10,461 nt of DNA from JBKHYG01 sp046565595. GTDB taxonomy: Bacteria > Actinomycetota > AC-67. Positions 1 through 6,927 of this stretch are shown here, piece after piece (position 1 is the stretch's first letter; the number at the start of each line of letters is the position of its first letter). Both the position numbers and the translations under genes were made by a program. Location of the stretch: positions 1 to 10,461 of the forward strand of contig JBKHYG010000019.1 of the NCBI GenBank assembly GCA_046565595.1. The letters are read 5' to 3'. The notes under the pieces were generated by a model. The model worked only from the letters and a program-made list of their open reading frames with translations, made no database searches and was not told where the DNA came from.

Positions 1-635
1 TAGATGAGATCGGTCGGGCCGAGGATCTGCTCATTGAAGGAGCCTGGCGCACCGACCATCGTGGACTGCCCGATGGTGGGCTCGTCATCCACCACGCGAG
101 AGTCTTGACGGAATAGGCCCCCGTCGACCGACATCGCGTAGCGGATGTTGTTGATCTGCAGCCCCAGGGGGTCGGCGGTGGTCTGGGTCGAGGACAGCTG
201 GGCTGGTGCGTACACGAGCAGGAAGTTGTACCCGTGCGGAAGTACGGCGTCCGGGACATAGGTCGCGGCCAAGCGGCCGGCCTGCCCGACCGTCAAAGGA
301 GTGGTGGGGCCACCCTCGACCTGGATCCGCACCTGCGAGGGAGCGCTCCACACGATCCCATCGGGACTCGTCGTGTAGAAGACCGCGCCGGCATCGTTGG
401 TTCCATAGGCCAGGTACCGTGTGTCCAGACGGGAAACGCCGGAGATCGGGAAGCCGGCGGGCGAGAACATCACATCGCGAGCGCGGAAGCCTTCGATGAC
501 CGGACCATCGCCTCCGCGACCGTCCCCAGCCATGGCGAGGTAACCGGGGGTTGCCGCGTCGCTGGACACAGGCGAGAACAACGCCAGGACCGCGCCGAGG
601 GCGGCGAGAGAGCGGATCGATCTGGAAGTGCGCAT
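1..635 (-). CDS. Exported Asp-box/beta-propeller-like protein, C-terminus cut by window edge
   Basis: The reading frame stays open from the ATG at 635 to the window edge, giving the first 211 residues. The start is well supported: AAGGGGAG lies 8 nt upstream on the minus strand. Residues 1-27 form a Sec-type signal peptide (Arg-rich start, hydrophobic run AALGAVLALF, then polar SSDA before the likely cleavage), so the product is exported. The mature part contains an Asp-box-like strand turn, TTSPDGIVWSAP at residues 88-99. A weaker relative, YAMSVDGGLFRQ, follows near residues 166-177. Such repeats occur in sialidase-type and other secreted beta-propellers. No catalytic residues can be assigned in the visible part, so I do not name an enzyme. 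It is transcribed divergently from dgt across a 167-bp gap. Gene reality is fairly sure; function is open. Confidence 0.75.
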   Translation of the reverse strand, partial: MRTSRSIRSLAALGAVLALFSPVSSDAATPGYLAMAGDGRGGDGPVIEGFRARDVMFSPAGFPISGVSRLDTRYLAYGTNDAGAVFYTTSPDGIVWSAPSQVRIQVEGGPTTPLTVGQAGRLAATYVPDAVLPHGYNFLLVYAPAQLSSTQTTADPLGLQINNIRYAMSVDGGLFRQDSRVVDDEPTIGQSTMVGAPGSFNEQILGPTDLI

Positions 636-776
636 CTGGGTGGCTCCCCTTGTAGTGAGGTTCGAAGTTCAGATTCGACCGCTCCTAGGGCGTTTCCTCC
701 CGCGCCGCCCCACTCGCCCGCTCCCACGGAAAGGTCGAACAGGTCGAAACGGTACCTGGAGGGCCGCTCCGCAGGT

Positions 777-789
777 CCTAGCCGCTAGG
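777..789. promoter_or_regulatory. Short inverted repeat upstream of dgt (possible operator)
   Basis: CCTAG-CCG-CTAGG is a perfect 5-bp inverted repeat with a 3-nt centre, ending 13 bp before the dgt GTG. Further upstream in the same 167-bp divergent gap, AGGTCGAA occurs twice in tandem at 732-739 and 741-748 (9-bp period). I see no convincing -35/-10 pair on either strand in 636-802. The site could be an operator or chance; its only support is symmetry and position. Confidence 0.25.
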
Positions 790-802
790 TAACCTTGCCG
801 CC

Positions 803-1789
803 GTGACAGCCACCGTCCGCGAGGAGACCGAACGCATCGAGCGTGAGACGCTCGCCTCGTGGGCAACCTTGGCCCTCCAGACCAAGGGCCGAGAGCGCGA
901 AGAGGCCCCCGATCCGCTGCGGACCGTGTTCCAGCGAGACCGGGACCGCATCTTGCACTCCAAGGCGTTCAGGCGCCTCAAACACAAGACCCAGGTCTTC
1001 ATCGCGCCTCTGGGTGACCACTACACCGTCCGGCTCACCCACACATTGGAGGTCGCGCAGGTCGCTCGGACGATCGCTAGGGCACTGCGGCTGAACGAGG
1101 ACCTGTCCGAGGCGATCGCCCTTGGGCATGACCTCGGCCACACGCCCTTCGGGCACATCGGAGAGGGTGTGCTCAGCCGGATGCTGAAACGCAGGTTCAA
1201 GCATGCCGAACAGGGACTTCGAACCGTCGAGGTGATCGAGAACAGCGGGCGAGGCCTCAATCTGACCTTCGAGGTGCGCGACGGGATAGTCGCGCACTCA
1301 TGGTCGCAGCCGCCTCCCTTGACGCCGGAAGCTTGGATCATCCGGTTCGCCGATCGGATCGCCTACCTGAACCATGATCTTGCCGACGCGGTTCGTGCAG
1401 GGATCCTCACCGAAGAAGAGGTTCCCAAAGAGGTTCGAAAGGTGCTTGGGTCCTCGCACCGCGACCGGATCAACTCGCTGGTGATGGGTGTCGTCGAGGC
1501 GAGTCAGCAGGCAGGCGAAGTGGTGATGGCTCCCGAGCCCCTGGAGGCCATGGACAGGTTGCGTCGGTTCATGTTCGAGCGTGTCTATCTGGGGCCTGTG
1601 GCGCTGAGCGATCGTGCCCGCGCCGAACAGATACTCGAAGAGCTCTTCACGCATCTCGATGGCGACCCGACGCATCTGCCTGCCGAATATCAGCAGTTGC
1701 CCGGAGATCAGTCGACCCGCGTTGCCGACTACCTGGCCGGGATGACCGACGGTTACGCGATCCGTCGCCATTCGGAGCTCCTCGGATGA
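803..1789 (+). CDS. dgt: Deoxyguanosinetriphosphate triphosphohydrolase (dGTPase), HD superfamily
   Basis: The 328-residue product matches the dGTPase branch of HD-domain phosphohydrolases, which split dGTP (often other dNTPs too) into the deoxynucleoside and inorganic triphosphate in the cytoplasm. Seen directly: the N-terminal signature around residues 42-62 (FQRDRDRILHSKAFRRLKHK), the first metal-binding His at H80 (RLTHTLE), the H109-D110 pair in ALGHDLGHTPFGHIGE, and the final Asp D184 in RFADRIAYLNHDLADA. These complete the H...HD...D metal site. Length is typical of the shorter, non-enterobacterial form. The start is a GTG at 803; the only upstream SD-like bases are a weak AGGT, but the N-terminus reads as family sequence. 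Its TGA stop overlaps the dnaG start (ATGA), so the two are translationally coupled. The dgt-dnaG pairing is known in Actinomycetota. Confidence 0.95.
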   Translation: MTATVREETERIERETLASWATLALQTKGREREEAPDPLRTVFQRDRDRILHSKAFRRLKHKTQVFIAPLGDHYTVRLTHTLEVAQVARTIARALRLNEDLSEAIALGHDLGHTPFGHIGEGVLSRMLKRRFKHAEQGLRTVEVIENSGRGLNLTFEVRDGIVAHSWSQPPPLTPEAWIIRFADRIAYLNHDLADAVRAGILTEEEVPKEVRKVLGSSHRDRINSLVMGVVEASQQAGEVVMAPEPLEAMDRLRRFMFERVYLGPVALSDRARAEQILEELFTHLDGDPTHLPAEYQQLPGDQSTRVADYLAGMTDGYAIRRHSELLG

Positions 1790-3594
1790 GTGACCGTGGG
1801 CGGATCAAGGCCGAGGACCTCGAGACGCTGCGCGAGAAGGCCTCGATAGTGGATGTCGCGAGCGATCACATGGTGGTGCGGCGCGTGGGTCGACGGTTCG
1901 TGGCCCGGTGTCCCTTCCATGACGAGAAGACGCCATCGTTCTCGATGGATCCAGCCTCCAACCTGTTCTACTGCTTCGGCTGTGGCGAAGGTGGAGATGT
2001 CTTCACCCTGATCCGGCGACTCGACGGGTTGGATTTCGCCGAAGCCGCCGAGAGGCTCGCTGGCAGGTTCGGAGTGTCGCTCCGCTACGAGGAGATGTCG
2101 CCTCAGCGGCGCGACGAGTTGCGCAAGCGTGCTCGCCTGTATGACGCGATGGGTAAGGCGATCGCCTTCTATCACGGGTTCTTGAAGAAGGACTCCGAGG
2201 CCAACGGTGCCCGCGACTATCTGCTGAACCAACGCGGGTTCGATCGATCGACCATCGAGACCTTCCAGGTCGGTTATGCGCCGGCCAGGTCGGCGTTGGT
2301 GTCGCATCTACGGTCCGAGGGCGTGCGCGACGACGACATGGTGGCTACCAACCTCGCGCATCGCGACGACGCTGGTGGCCTGGTGGACCGGTTCCGCGGG
2401 CGGGTGATGTTCCCGATCTGGGATTCCAAGGGCGAGCCGATCGGGTTCGGGGCCCGGAAGATGGGAGAGGGGCCAGGACCCAAGTACCTGAACACCTCAG
2501 AGACGCCGCTGTATCACAAGAGCCATGTCCTTTACGCGTTGGACAAGGCGAAAGCAGAGATAGTCAAGGAAGGCCAGGCGATCCTGGTCGAGGGCTACAC
2601 CGATGTCCTCGCGCTCCACGAGGCTGGCATCCGGGCCGCCGTAGCGACCTGCGGAACCGCGCTTGGCGGGGAACACCTGAAGGCCGTGCGGCGTTTCGCC
2701 GACACCTTGATCGTGTGCATGGACGGAGACGAAGCCGGGGGAGCAGCCGCCGAGAGGCTGTTCGACCAGTTGGGCCCGAGCGCCCAGGAAGCAGGATTGA
2801 CGCTGCGCGTCGTCGCCATGCCCGCAGGCAAGGATCCGGCAGAGGTGGTTCGAGCCTCGGGAGGCTCTTTCGGGGATCTGTTGGCCGAAGCTCAACCGCT
2901 GGTCGGCTTCGTGCTTGCTCGAGAGGCCGGCAGGTATCGCCGCAGCGATGGTCACGACAAGGCTCGAGCCCTGCAGGCGGGCCTGAAGCATCTGGTGAGG
3001 GTCAGCGACCGGGTGATCCAGAGGGATGCTGCCCGCAGGTTCGCGGATCTGATCGGGGTGGACCCCGCCGTCGTCTTCGTCGAACTCGATCGCCTCTCGC
3101 GTGGCGGCGGCATGAGCCGCGACACCGCCGAGACCGTGATCAAACGATCCAGCGCCCAGGTGAGACGCGAGGCGAACCTTCTGAGACTCCTCGCGCACGA
3201 GCGCGCTGCCATCGAGCCGCTCCTAGACCAGGTCGACCCGATGGGGTTGTTCTCGGTCAGCGAGCATGCGGAAGCATGGAAGGCCATCTTCGAGGGCGTG
3301 GATCCATCCTCTATCACGGACGAAGCCGTGCGCAAGATCGTGCTCGCAGCGAAGGTCGATACCTTCGACGAAACCGACTGGGTGCCCGAACGGTTCGCTA
3401 CCGAGACGGTCGCACGCCTGCGAGCAGCGGCGCTCGGCAGGCAGATCGAACGGGCCCGAGCTGAGCTCGAGAGGATGAACCCGGAGACCGAACGCGCGGC
3501 GTACGATGCTGCCTTCGCGCAGTTGTTGAAGCTCGAGACCGAGAGACGGAGCCTCCAGATGGCGGGTGAAGACATTGGCTCGCAAGACGCCTGA
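1786..3594 (+). CDS. dnaG: DNA primase DnaG
   Basis: At 602 residues this is a full-length bacterial primase, which makes the RNA primers for replication and is recruited by the replicative helicase. Domains in order: an N-terminal CHC2 zinc-binding domain with C42, H45 (CPFH) and C63, C66 (CFGC); the RNA-polymerase core with the DRFRGRVMFPI block at about 201-211 and KYLNTSET at 233-240; the TOPRIM catalytic fold with E269 in VEGYTD and the D313/D315 pair in CMDGDEAGG; and a C-terminal helical region (about 440-602) expected to contact the helicase, which is poorly conserved by nature. All metal-binding acidic residues are present. The ATG at 1786 overlaps the dgt stop by 4 bp. The 3' end runs 29 bp into rpoD, so the three genes form one operon, the actinobacterial version of the macromolecular-synthesis cluster. 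Confidence 0.97.
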   Translation: MSDRGRIKAEDLETLREKASIVDVASDHMVVRRVGRRFVARCPFHDEKTPSFSMDPASNLFYCFGCGEGGDVFTLIRRLDGLDFAEAAERLAGRFGVSLRYEEMSPQRRDELRKRARLYDAMGKAIAFYHGFLKKDSEANGARDYLLNQRGFDRSTIETFQVGYAPARSALVSHLRSEGVRDDDMVATNLAHRDDAGGLVDRFRGRVMFPIWDSKGEPIGFGARKMGEGPGPKYLNTSETPLYHKSHVLYALDKAKAEIVKEGQAILVEGYTDVLALHEAGIRAAVATCGTALGGEHLKAVRRFADTLIVCMDGDEAGGAAAERLFDQLGPSAQEAGLTLRVVAMPAGKDPAEVVRASGGSFGDLLAEAQPLVGFVLAREAGRYRRSDGHDKARALQAGLKHLVRVSDRVIQRDAARRFADLIGVDPAVVFVELDRLSRGGGMSRDTAETVIKRSSAQVRREANLLRLLAHERAAIEPLLDQVDPMGLFSVSEHAEAWKAIFEGVDPSSITDEAVRKIVLAAKVDTFDETDWVPERFATETVARLRAAALGRQIERARAELERMNPETERAAYDAAFAQLLKLETERRSLQMAGEDIGSQDA

Positions 3595-4822
3595 GCAAGC
3601 TCTAGAAGCGTTCTGGAAGAGCGCTCGCCGGAACGGTTTCGTCACCGCCGAGGACCTCGACGAACTCTTCGAGGTCGCCGAACTCGATGTCGATGAGGCC
3701 GAATCGACCTATCAGAAACTCAACGAAGAGCGCATCGAGATCCGTGACGACGATGGCAGCGTCATCGCCGAAGAGCCGCCCTCGCGCAGCGGTGCGCGCG
3801 CGAGCCGGGCGGCGGACGAGGGTCTCCGTCAGGACGATCTGCAGTCAGCGGACCCGGTGCGTCTCTACCTGCGCACCATCAGCGAGGTGCCGCTGCTGAA
3901 CGCGGATCAAGAGAAGGAACTCGGGGCGATGATCCAGGCGGGCATGGCCGCCGAAGCAGAACTCGCCAAACACGCCCGGGCTTCGCTGGAGAGGGTCAAG
4001 GAGCTTTCTCGCGACTCAGGGTTGCCTGAAGATCATCTGGACGGTCGGCCTCCGCTTGAACTTCAAGCGCAGCTGGAGTTGATCCAGGCGAGGGGTGGCC
4101 GTGCGCGACGCGACATGATCGAAGCGAACCTCAGACTCGTGGTGTCCATCGCCAAGCGCTACAACAACCGTGGGATGACCTTCCTGGATCTGATCCAGGA
4201 GGGCAATGTAGGTCTGATCCGTGCCGTCGAGAAGTTCGACCATACGCGAGGCTTCAAGTTCTCGACCTATGCGACCTGGTGGATCCGTCAAGCGATCGGG
4301 CGGGCGATCGCCGATCAGGCCCGCACGATCAGGATCCCGGTCCATGTGACCGACCTGATCAACAGGATGAACCGCGAGCGTCGCAGTCTCGCGCAGACGC
4401 TGGGGCGCGAACCCACCAAGGAGGAACTCGCTGAGAAGGTGGGTATCGAGCCTGGACGGGTCGAGGAGCTGGACCGGATCAACCAGGACACTTTGTCTCT
4501 GGAGATGCCCGTGGGGGAAGAGGGCGATGCTTCGCTAGGGGATTTCATCGAGGACACCGAGTCGCCGGTTCCTCACGAAGTCGCTTCGTTCCAGTTGCTT
4601 CAGAAACACATCCGCGAGGTCCTCGGCGAACTCTCCGAGAAGGAACGGCGGATAATCGAGATGCGTTTCGGACTGGACGGAGGAGACATCCGCACGCTCG
4701 ATGATGTGGGCCGAGAGTTCGGCGTCACACGCGAGCGCATCCGTCAGATCGAAACCAAGACGCTCTCTAAGCTCCGGCATCCGTCACGCAAGCAGCTCCT
4801 GCGCGACTACCTAGACGACTGA
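3566..4822 (+). CDS. rpoD: Primary RNA polymerase sigma factor (sigma-70 group 1, RpoD/SigA/HrdB)
   Basis: This 418-residue protein is the housekeeping sigma factor that directs RNA polymerase to most promoters. Seen in order: a region 1.1-like segment at 8-62 (GFVTAEDLDEL, YQKLNEERIEI); region 1.2 at about 95-130 (DPVRLYLRTISEVPLL); region 2 at about 184-255, with core-binding and -10-melting motifs (ANLRLVVSIAKRY, FLDLIQEGNVGLIRAVEKFD, STYATWWIRQAIGRAI); region 3 at about 258-335; and region 4 at about 345-415, whose helix-turn-helix (LDDVGREFGVTRERIRQIE) reads the -35 element. The start is taken as GTG 3566, inside dnaG. An in-frame TTG at 3575, with GGGTGA 5 nt upstream, is an alternative that removes three residues. 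The stop is 3 bp from the stop of a convergent small gene, and no hairpin-plus-T terminator is visible between them. Confidence 0.96.
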   Translation: MKTLARKTPEQALEAFWKSARRNGFVTAEDLDELFEVAELDVDEAESTYQKLNEERIEIRDDDGSVIAEEPPSRSGARASRAADEGLRQDDLQSADPVRLYLRTISEVPLLNADQEKELGAMIQAGMAAEAELAKHARASLERVKELSRDSGLPEDHLDGRPPLELQAQLELIQARGGRARRDMIEANLRLVVSIAKRYNNRGMTFLDLIQEGNVGLIRAVEKFDHTRGFKFSTYATWWIRQAIGRAIADQARTIRIPVHVTDLINRMNRERRSLAQTLGREPTKEELAEKVGIEPGRVEELDRINQDTLSLEMPVGEEGDASLGDFIEDTESPVPHEVASFQLLQKHIREVLGELSEKERRIIEMRFGLDGGDIRTLDDVGREFGVTRERIRQIETKTLSKLRHPSRKQLLRDYLDD

Positions 4823-4825
4823 CGG

Positions 4826-5023
4826 CTACAGGCTGCTGCAGCGCTCTTCGAGTTCGTCGCCGTCGAGCATGACGGGACCGTCATCCTCGATGATCTCTTC
4901 GTCGCTGGCCAGCGGTAGGAAGGTGATCGCGCGGCGCACCAGATCTATCGTCATGGCCTGGCCGCTCGATACGAGTTCTCGTCCCGTATGGACGACATCT
5001 TTGAGGTTCCGTGTCGAGTTCAT
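4826..5023 (-). CDS. Small acidic protein of unknown function (65 aa)
   Basis: I do not recognise this family. The ATG at 5023 is chosen over the in-frame upstream start at 5080. GGGAGGT at 5033-5039 sits 9 nt before it, and the upstream start would place coding sequence over a predicted promoter. The product begins MNSTRNLKDVV, has a mildly amphipathic middle (residues 22-38, with RR at 30-31 and ITFLPL) and ends in a strongly acidic tail (DEEIIEDD at 41-48, DGDELEE at 54-60). It has one Cys (C62), no signal peptide and no membrane segment, so it is probably cytoplasmic. It converges on rpoD with 3 bp between the stops, so its transcript may be antisense to the rpoD 3' end. Codon use looks like that of the neighbours. 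The strong SD and matching promoter make it likely real; its role is unknown. Confidence 0.65.
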   Translation of the reverse strand: MNSTRNLKDVVHTGRELVSSGQAMTIDLVRRAITFLPLASDEEIIEDDGPVMLDGDELEERCSSL

Positions 5024-5059
5024 GTCTGTCAGACCTCCCGGGATCCGCGTCAGTGACAG

Positions 5060-5088
5060 ACCGTACGCCACTACTCGCAAGTAACCAA
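5060..5088 (-). promoter_or_regulatory. Predicted sigma-70 promoter of the small acidic protein gene
   Basis: Read on the minus strand, TTGGTT (5088-5083) and TACGGT (5065-5060) are separated by exactly 17 nt. They match the TTGnnn / TAnnnT pattern of actinobacterial housekeeping promoters. Transcription would begin near 5053, giving a leader of about 30 nt before the ATG at 5023, with the strong SD inside it. A semi-palindrome (5072-5083) fills most of the spacer. This is inferred from spacing and consensus only. Confidence 0.45.
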
Positions 5089-5128
5089 GGGTTTCCGTGT
5101 GAACTACCCGTGAGTAACAGGTTTCCGT
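5070..5128. repeat. Two diverged copies of a ~26-29 bp element with palindromic TAC-N6-GTA cores (likely operator pair)
   Basis: Copy 1 (5070-5098) and copy 2 (5103-5128) share ACTAC-Y-CG-Y-R-AGTAAC at the left and GTTTCCGT at the right; copy 2 is 3 nt shorter in the middle. Each contains a dyad-like core: TACTCGCAAGTA at 5072-5083 and TACCCGTGAGTA at 5105-5116. The cores are offset by 33 bp, close to three helical turns. Core 1 lies between the -35 and -10 of the predicted minus-strand promoter, a standard place for a repressor. The shape fits a TetR- or GntR-type dimer site, but no regulator gene is in the window. Confidence 0.5.
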
Positions 5129-5151
5129 CGCGTTTCGGGTTCGGCTATCCT
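5123..5151 (+). promoter_or_regulatory. Possible promoter of tRNA-Asn
   Basis: TATCCT at 5146-5151 is a reasonable -10 element, with a poor -35 (TTCCGT, 5123-5128) 17 nt upstream. The start site would fall about 28 nt before the mature tRNA 5' end. The -35 overlaps the right end of repeat copy 2, so a factor bound there could affect both directions. Weak evidence. Confidence 0.3.
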
Positions 5152-5184
5152 CCGGGCGCTCGCCGACCCCAGGGTTGGCGATAT

Positions 5185-5257
5185 TCCGGGGTAGCGCAAT
5201 CGGCAGCGCAGCGGACTGTTAATCCGTTGGTTGTGGGTTCGAGTCCCACCCCCGGAG
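5185..5257 (+). tRNA. tRNA-Asn (anticodon GTT)
   Basis: The 73-nt sequence folds into a standard cloverleaf. The acceptor stem TCCGGGG pairs with CCCCGGA (5250-5256). The D stem is GCGC/GCGC. The anticodon stem GCGGA/TCCGT encloses CTGTTAA with GTT at 5218-5220. The T stem GTGGG/CCCAC has the TTCGAGT loop, and the discriminator base is G at 5257. There is a normal 5-nt variable loop (TGGTT). The 3' CCA is not encoded (the DNA continues CCG), so it must be added by CCA-adding enzyme. Anticodon and stem sequence match bacterial tRNA-Asn. Confidence 0.96.
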
Positions 5258-5278
5258 CCGTCTGACTAGGTTCACAGG

Positions 5279-5313
5279 CCCGCAACATGGGGGTTCCCAT
5301 CCCGCAACATGGG
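5279..5313. repeat. 13-bp direct repeat CCCGCAACATGGG downstream of tRNA-Asn
   Basis: CCCGCAACATGGG occurs perfectly at 5279-5291 and 5301-5313, a 22-bp period. The 14 bp from 5287 to 5300 also form an inverted repeat (ATGGG...CCCAT). No T-run follows, so it is not a classic intrinsic terminator, although the hairpin could mark the tRNA transcript end. The repeat covers the first possible ATG of the next gene and argues that this part is non-coding. Confidence 0.45.
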
Positions 5314-5331
5314 CTCGCCAGCATGGGCTGC

Positions 5332-5646
5332 ATGGAGCGATACTTTCCCCCTGCGCCGGTTTGGCGCTTCTGGTGCTCATGGTGCGGTGAAACAAGGGTC
5401 CATTCAGACCCCGAGGCCGAGCTCTCGTGCATCAGGTGCGCCACCGAGTTCACCGAGTTGTTCGGCTACACGCCCGTCACGACCATGAGGCCTCTTGCGC
5501 CTGACGAAGAGCCGGATCAGCCAGCCTCATCGACCAGGAGTTTCAGGTTCATAGATCCCCAAGGTCGGGACATAGGGAGCACATCTCTGCGAAGCCGCGG
5601 AGGAGTCCGAAAGGAGCCACATCAGGACCTACACGATCTGGCCTGA
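5332..5646 (+). CDS. Small zinc-ribbon-like protein of unknown function
   Basis: The frame encodes 104 residues from ATG 5332. In-frame ATGs at 5323 and 5287 are also possible, but none has a clear SD and the longest version begins inside a 13-bp repeat. The first half is convincing protein. It contains two paired cysteines, WCSWCGE (from about residue 14) and SCIRCATEF (about residue 32), spaced like a small zinc-binding ribbon, preceded by FPPAPVWRFW and followed by FGYTPVTTMRPL. The second half (from about residue 60) is polar and Arg-rich, probably disordered. No signal peptide or membrane segment is seen. Codon use is GC-rich at third positions in the Cys region and less regular near the end. 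It lies 30 bp before the anti-sigma-like gene and may share its transcript. Function is unknown; DNA, RNA or protein binding are all possible. Confidence 0.55.
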   Translation: MERYFPPAPVWRFWCSWCGETRVHSDPEAELSCIRCATEFTELFGYTPVTTMRPLAPDEEPDQPASSTRSFRFIDPQGRDIGSTSLRSRGGVRKEPHQDLHDLA

Positions 5647-5676
5647 TCGGGCGTATCAGAGGTTGAAGGAGGAGAC

Positions 5677-6927
5677 ATGGATGAGGATGGATTCCGGTCA
5701 GCTCTCCGAACCCTCGCAGGGGATCCGGAGCCGGATAGAGGCACTGTTGAGCAGATCGTTCGGGCTCGTCGTGCGCGCGAGAAGAAGCAGCGGCTCGTCC
5801 GCGGTACTCAGATCGCCGCGGCGCTGGCTCTCATCGGGGTCGGAGCGGCCAGCGTGTGGCCAAGCGGTAGGTCGGGCGGCTTCGCCGTTCCGGGCCCGGG
5901 CGATACCAGCTATGTCGCTGCCCAGATAGCCGTTTCGGATGGGAGTGCCATCACCTCGGTCCTCCCGATGTTCGACGGAGAACTACCGATGACCTCCGGC
6001 GAGCCGATCCGCCTAGGAAACGGTTCTACGAACTTCCGATACCCGTCGTTGCTCAAGGACGGCTCGATCGTCTACGCGTCGGTGGATGGTGGCGAGTCGT
6101 CGGTCTGGAGGTTCGACCCCGAGACCACCGATCACGAGTTGATGCTCAGGATCGCCGGAAGCATCCTCGGCCTATCACCCCGGGGCGCCGACTCTGTCGC
6201 GGTCCTCGTTCAAGGCGACGATGGTGAGGACGGCGCGACGGTCTACCTGGTGACGGACGGCGCCACCCCCCAGCGACTATGGGCCTTCCCGGCGGCTCTT
6301 GGCCGTGGCGCGACCACGACCGACGAGATCGCGCTGTCCTGGTCGCCTGATGGAACCTGGCTGGTCGCGGTCAACACGGGGGTCGACGCAGCCAAGGAGC
6401 GGCAACTTGAGACACTCGTGATCATGCGGGTCGCGGAAGACGGCACCATCGGCTCTCGGGTTGTCCGTCACGGAACCCACGCTCGCTGGCTGCCCGATGG
6501 AAGGCTCTTCTATCTGCCTCTGTCGGAGAGCATGGGGCGCTGGAGGGTGTTGGATCCGGCCTCCGACGCTGAGGCCCCGACCGAGATCGTGGTGCAAGCC
6601 GGAAGGCGGCCTGTGGTGTCTCCCGACGGCTCATCGGTGGCGATCGAGGATGCAGCCACCGGACAGGTCAGAGTCTTCGAGATCGCGGGGGGCGAGCTAG
6701 AGCGGATCGAAGACAGCATCTTCCCCGCATGGTTCTCCGACTCGCGGCTACTGGTGACCTCGGCGAGGGTTTGCGGCTCCGATGAGTGTGCGATGCTTGA
6801 GTGGTTGCCTGACGGCTCTGGCACCAACCTGTTCGATCTGGCGACGCGCGAGACGCGTTCCTTCGGACTGGAGACCAGTCAGATGGCGTCGGTGCTGTAC
6901 AGGCTGGTGGAAGGTGAGAGCGGATGA
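5677..6927 (+). CDS. Putative membrane anti-sigma factor with extracytoplasmic beta-propeller
   Basis: The start ATG 5677 has an excellent SD (AAGGAGGA, then GAC). The 416-residue product has a short charged cytoplasmic N-terminus (1-43, ending in the basic run RARRAREKKQRLVR). One membrane segment follows at about 44-62 (TQIAAALALIGVGAASVW), then a long outside domain. That domain has WD40/TolB-like PD40 motifs: SWSPDGTWLVAV (221-232), RWLPDGRLFYL (270-280), VVSPDGSSVAI (313-323) and a degenerate AWFSDSRLLV (351-360). C366 and C371 could form an outside disulfide. The ATGA overlap with a downstream ECF sigma gene suggests an anti-sigma factor: the N-terminus would hold the sigma factor and the propeller would sense a signal. 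No zinc-anti-sigma HxxxCxxC motif is seen, so the class would be atypical. The sigma gene is broken, so this protein may be orphaned. Propeller and topology are clear; the anti-sigma role is inferred. Confidence 0.7.
   Translation: MDEDGFRSALRTLAGDPEPDRGTVEQIVRARRAREKKQRLVRGTQIAAALALIGVGAASVWPSGRSGGFAVPGPGDTSYVAAQIAVSDGSAITSVLPMFDGELPMTSGEPIRLGNGSTNFRYPSLLKDGSIVYASVDGGESSVWRFDPETTDHELMLRIAGSILGLSPRGADSVAVLVQGDDGEDGATVYLVTDGATPQRLWAFPAALGRGATTTDEIALSWSPDGTWLVAVNTGVDAAKERQLETLVIMRVAEDGTIGSRVVRHGTHARWLPDGRLFYLPLSESMGRWRVLDPASDAEAPTEIVVQAGRRPVVSPDGSSVAIEDAATGQVRVFEIAGGELERIEDSIFPAWFSDSRLLVTSARVCGSDECAMLEWLPDGSGTNLFDLATRETRSFGLETSQMASVLYRLVEGESG

Noticed and set aside
206..788. Overlapping plus-strand open frames opposite the left-edge gene
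   Set aside because: They are Arg/Gly/Ser-rich shadow translations of GC-rich DNA. The minus strand has a signal peptide, a good SD and Asp-box motifs.
2497..3575. Long antisense open frames within dnaG, and similar ones in dgt and rpoD
   Set aside because: The sense strand encodes intact conserved proteins. The antisense frames are codon-bias shadows of GC-rich genes with no recognisable domains.
4823..4825. Bidirectional intrinsic terminator between rpoD and the small gene
   Set aside because: Only 3 bp separate the stops, and I find no GC hairpin followed by a T-run on either side.
5011..5265. Plus-strand open frame of 84 codons ending in the tRNA
   Set aside because: It runs through the promoter region and the tRNA body (VNPLVVGSSPTPG is translated tRNA) and has no SD.
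5145..5453. Minus-strand open frame of 102 codons across the tRNA
   Set aside because: It is antisense to tRNA-Asn and contains GLEPTTNGLTV-like sequence, a well-known false translation of tRNA genes.
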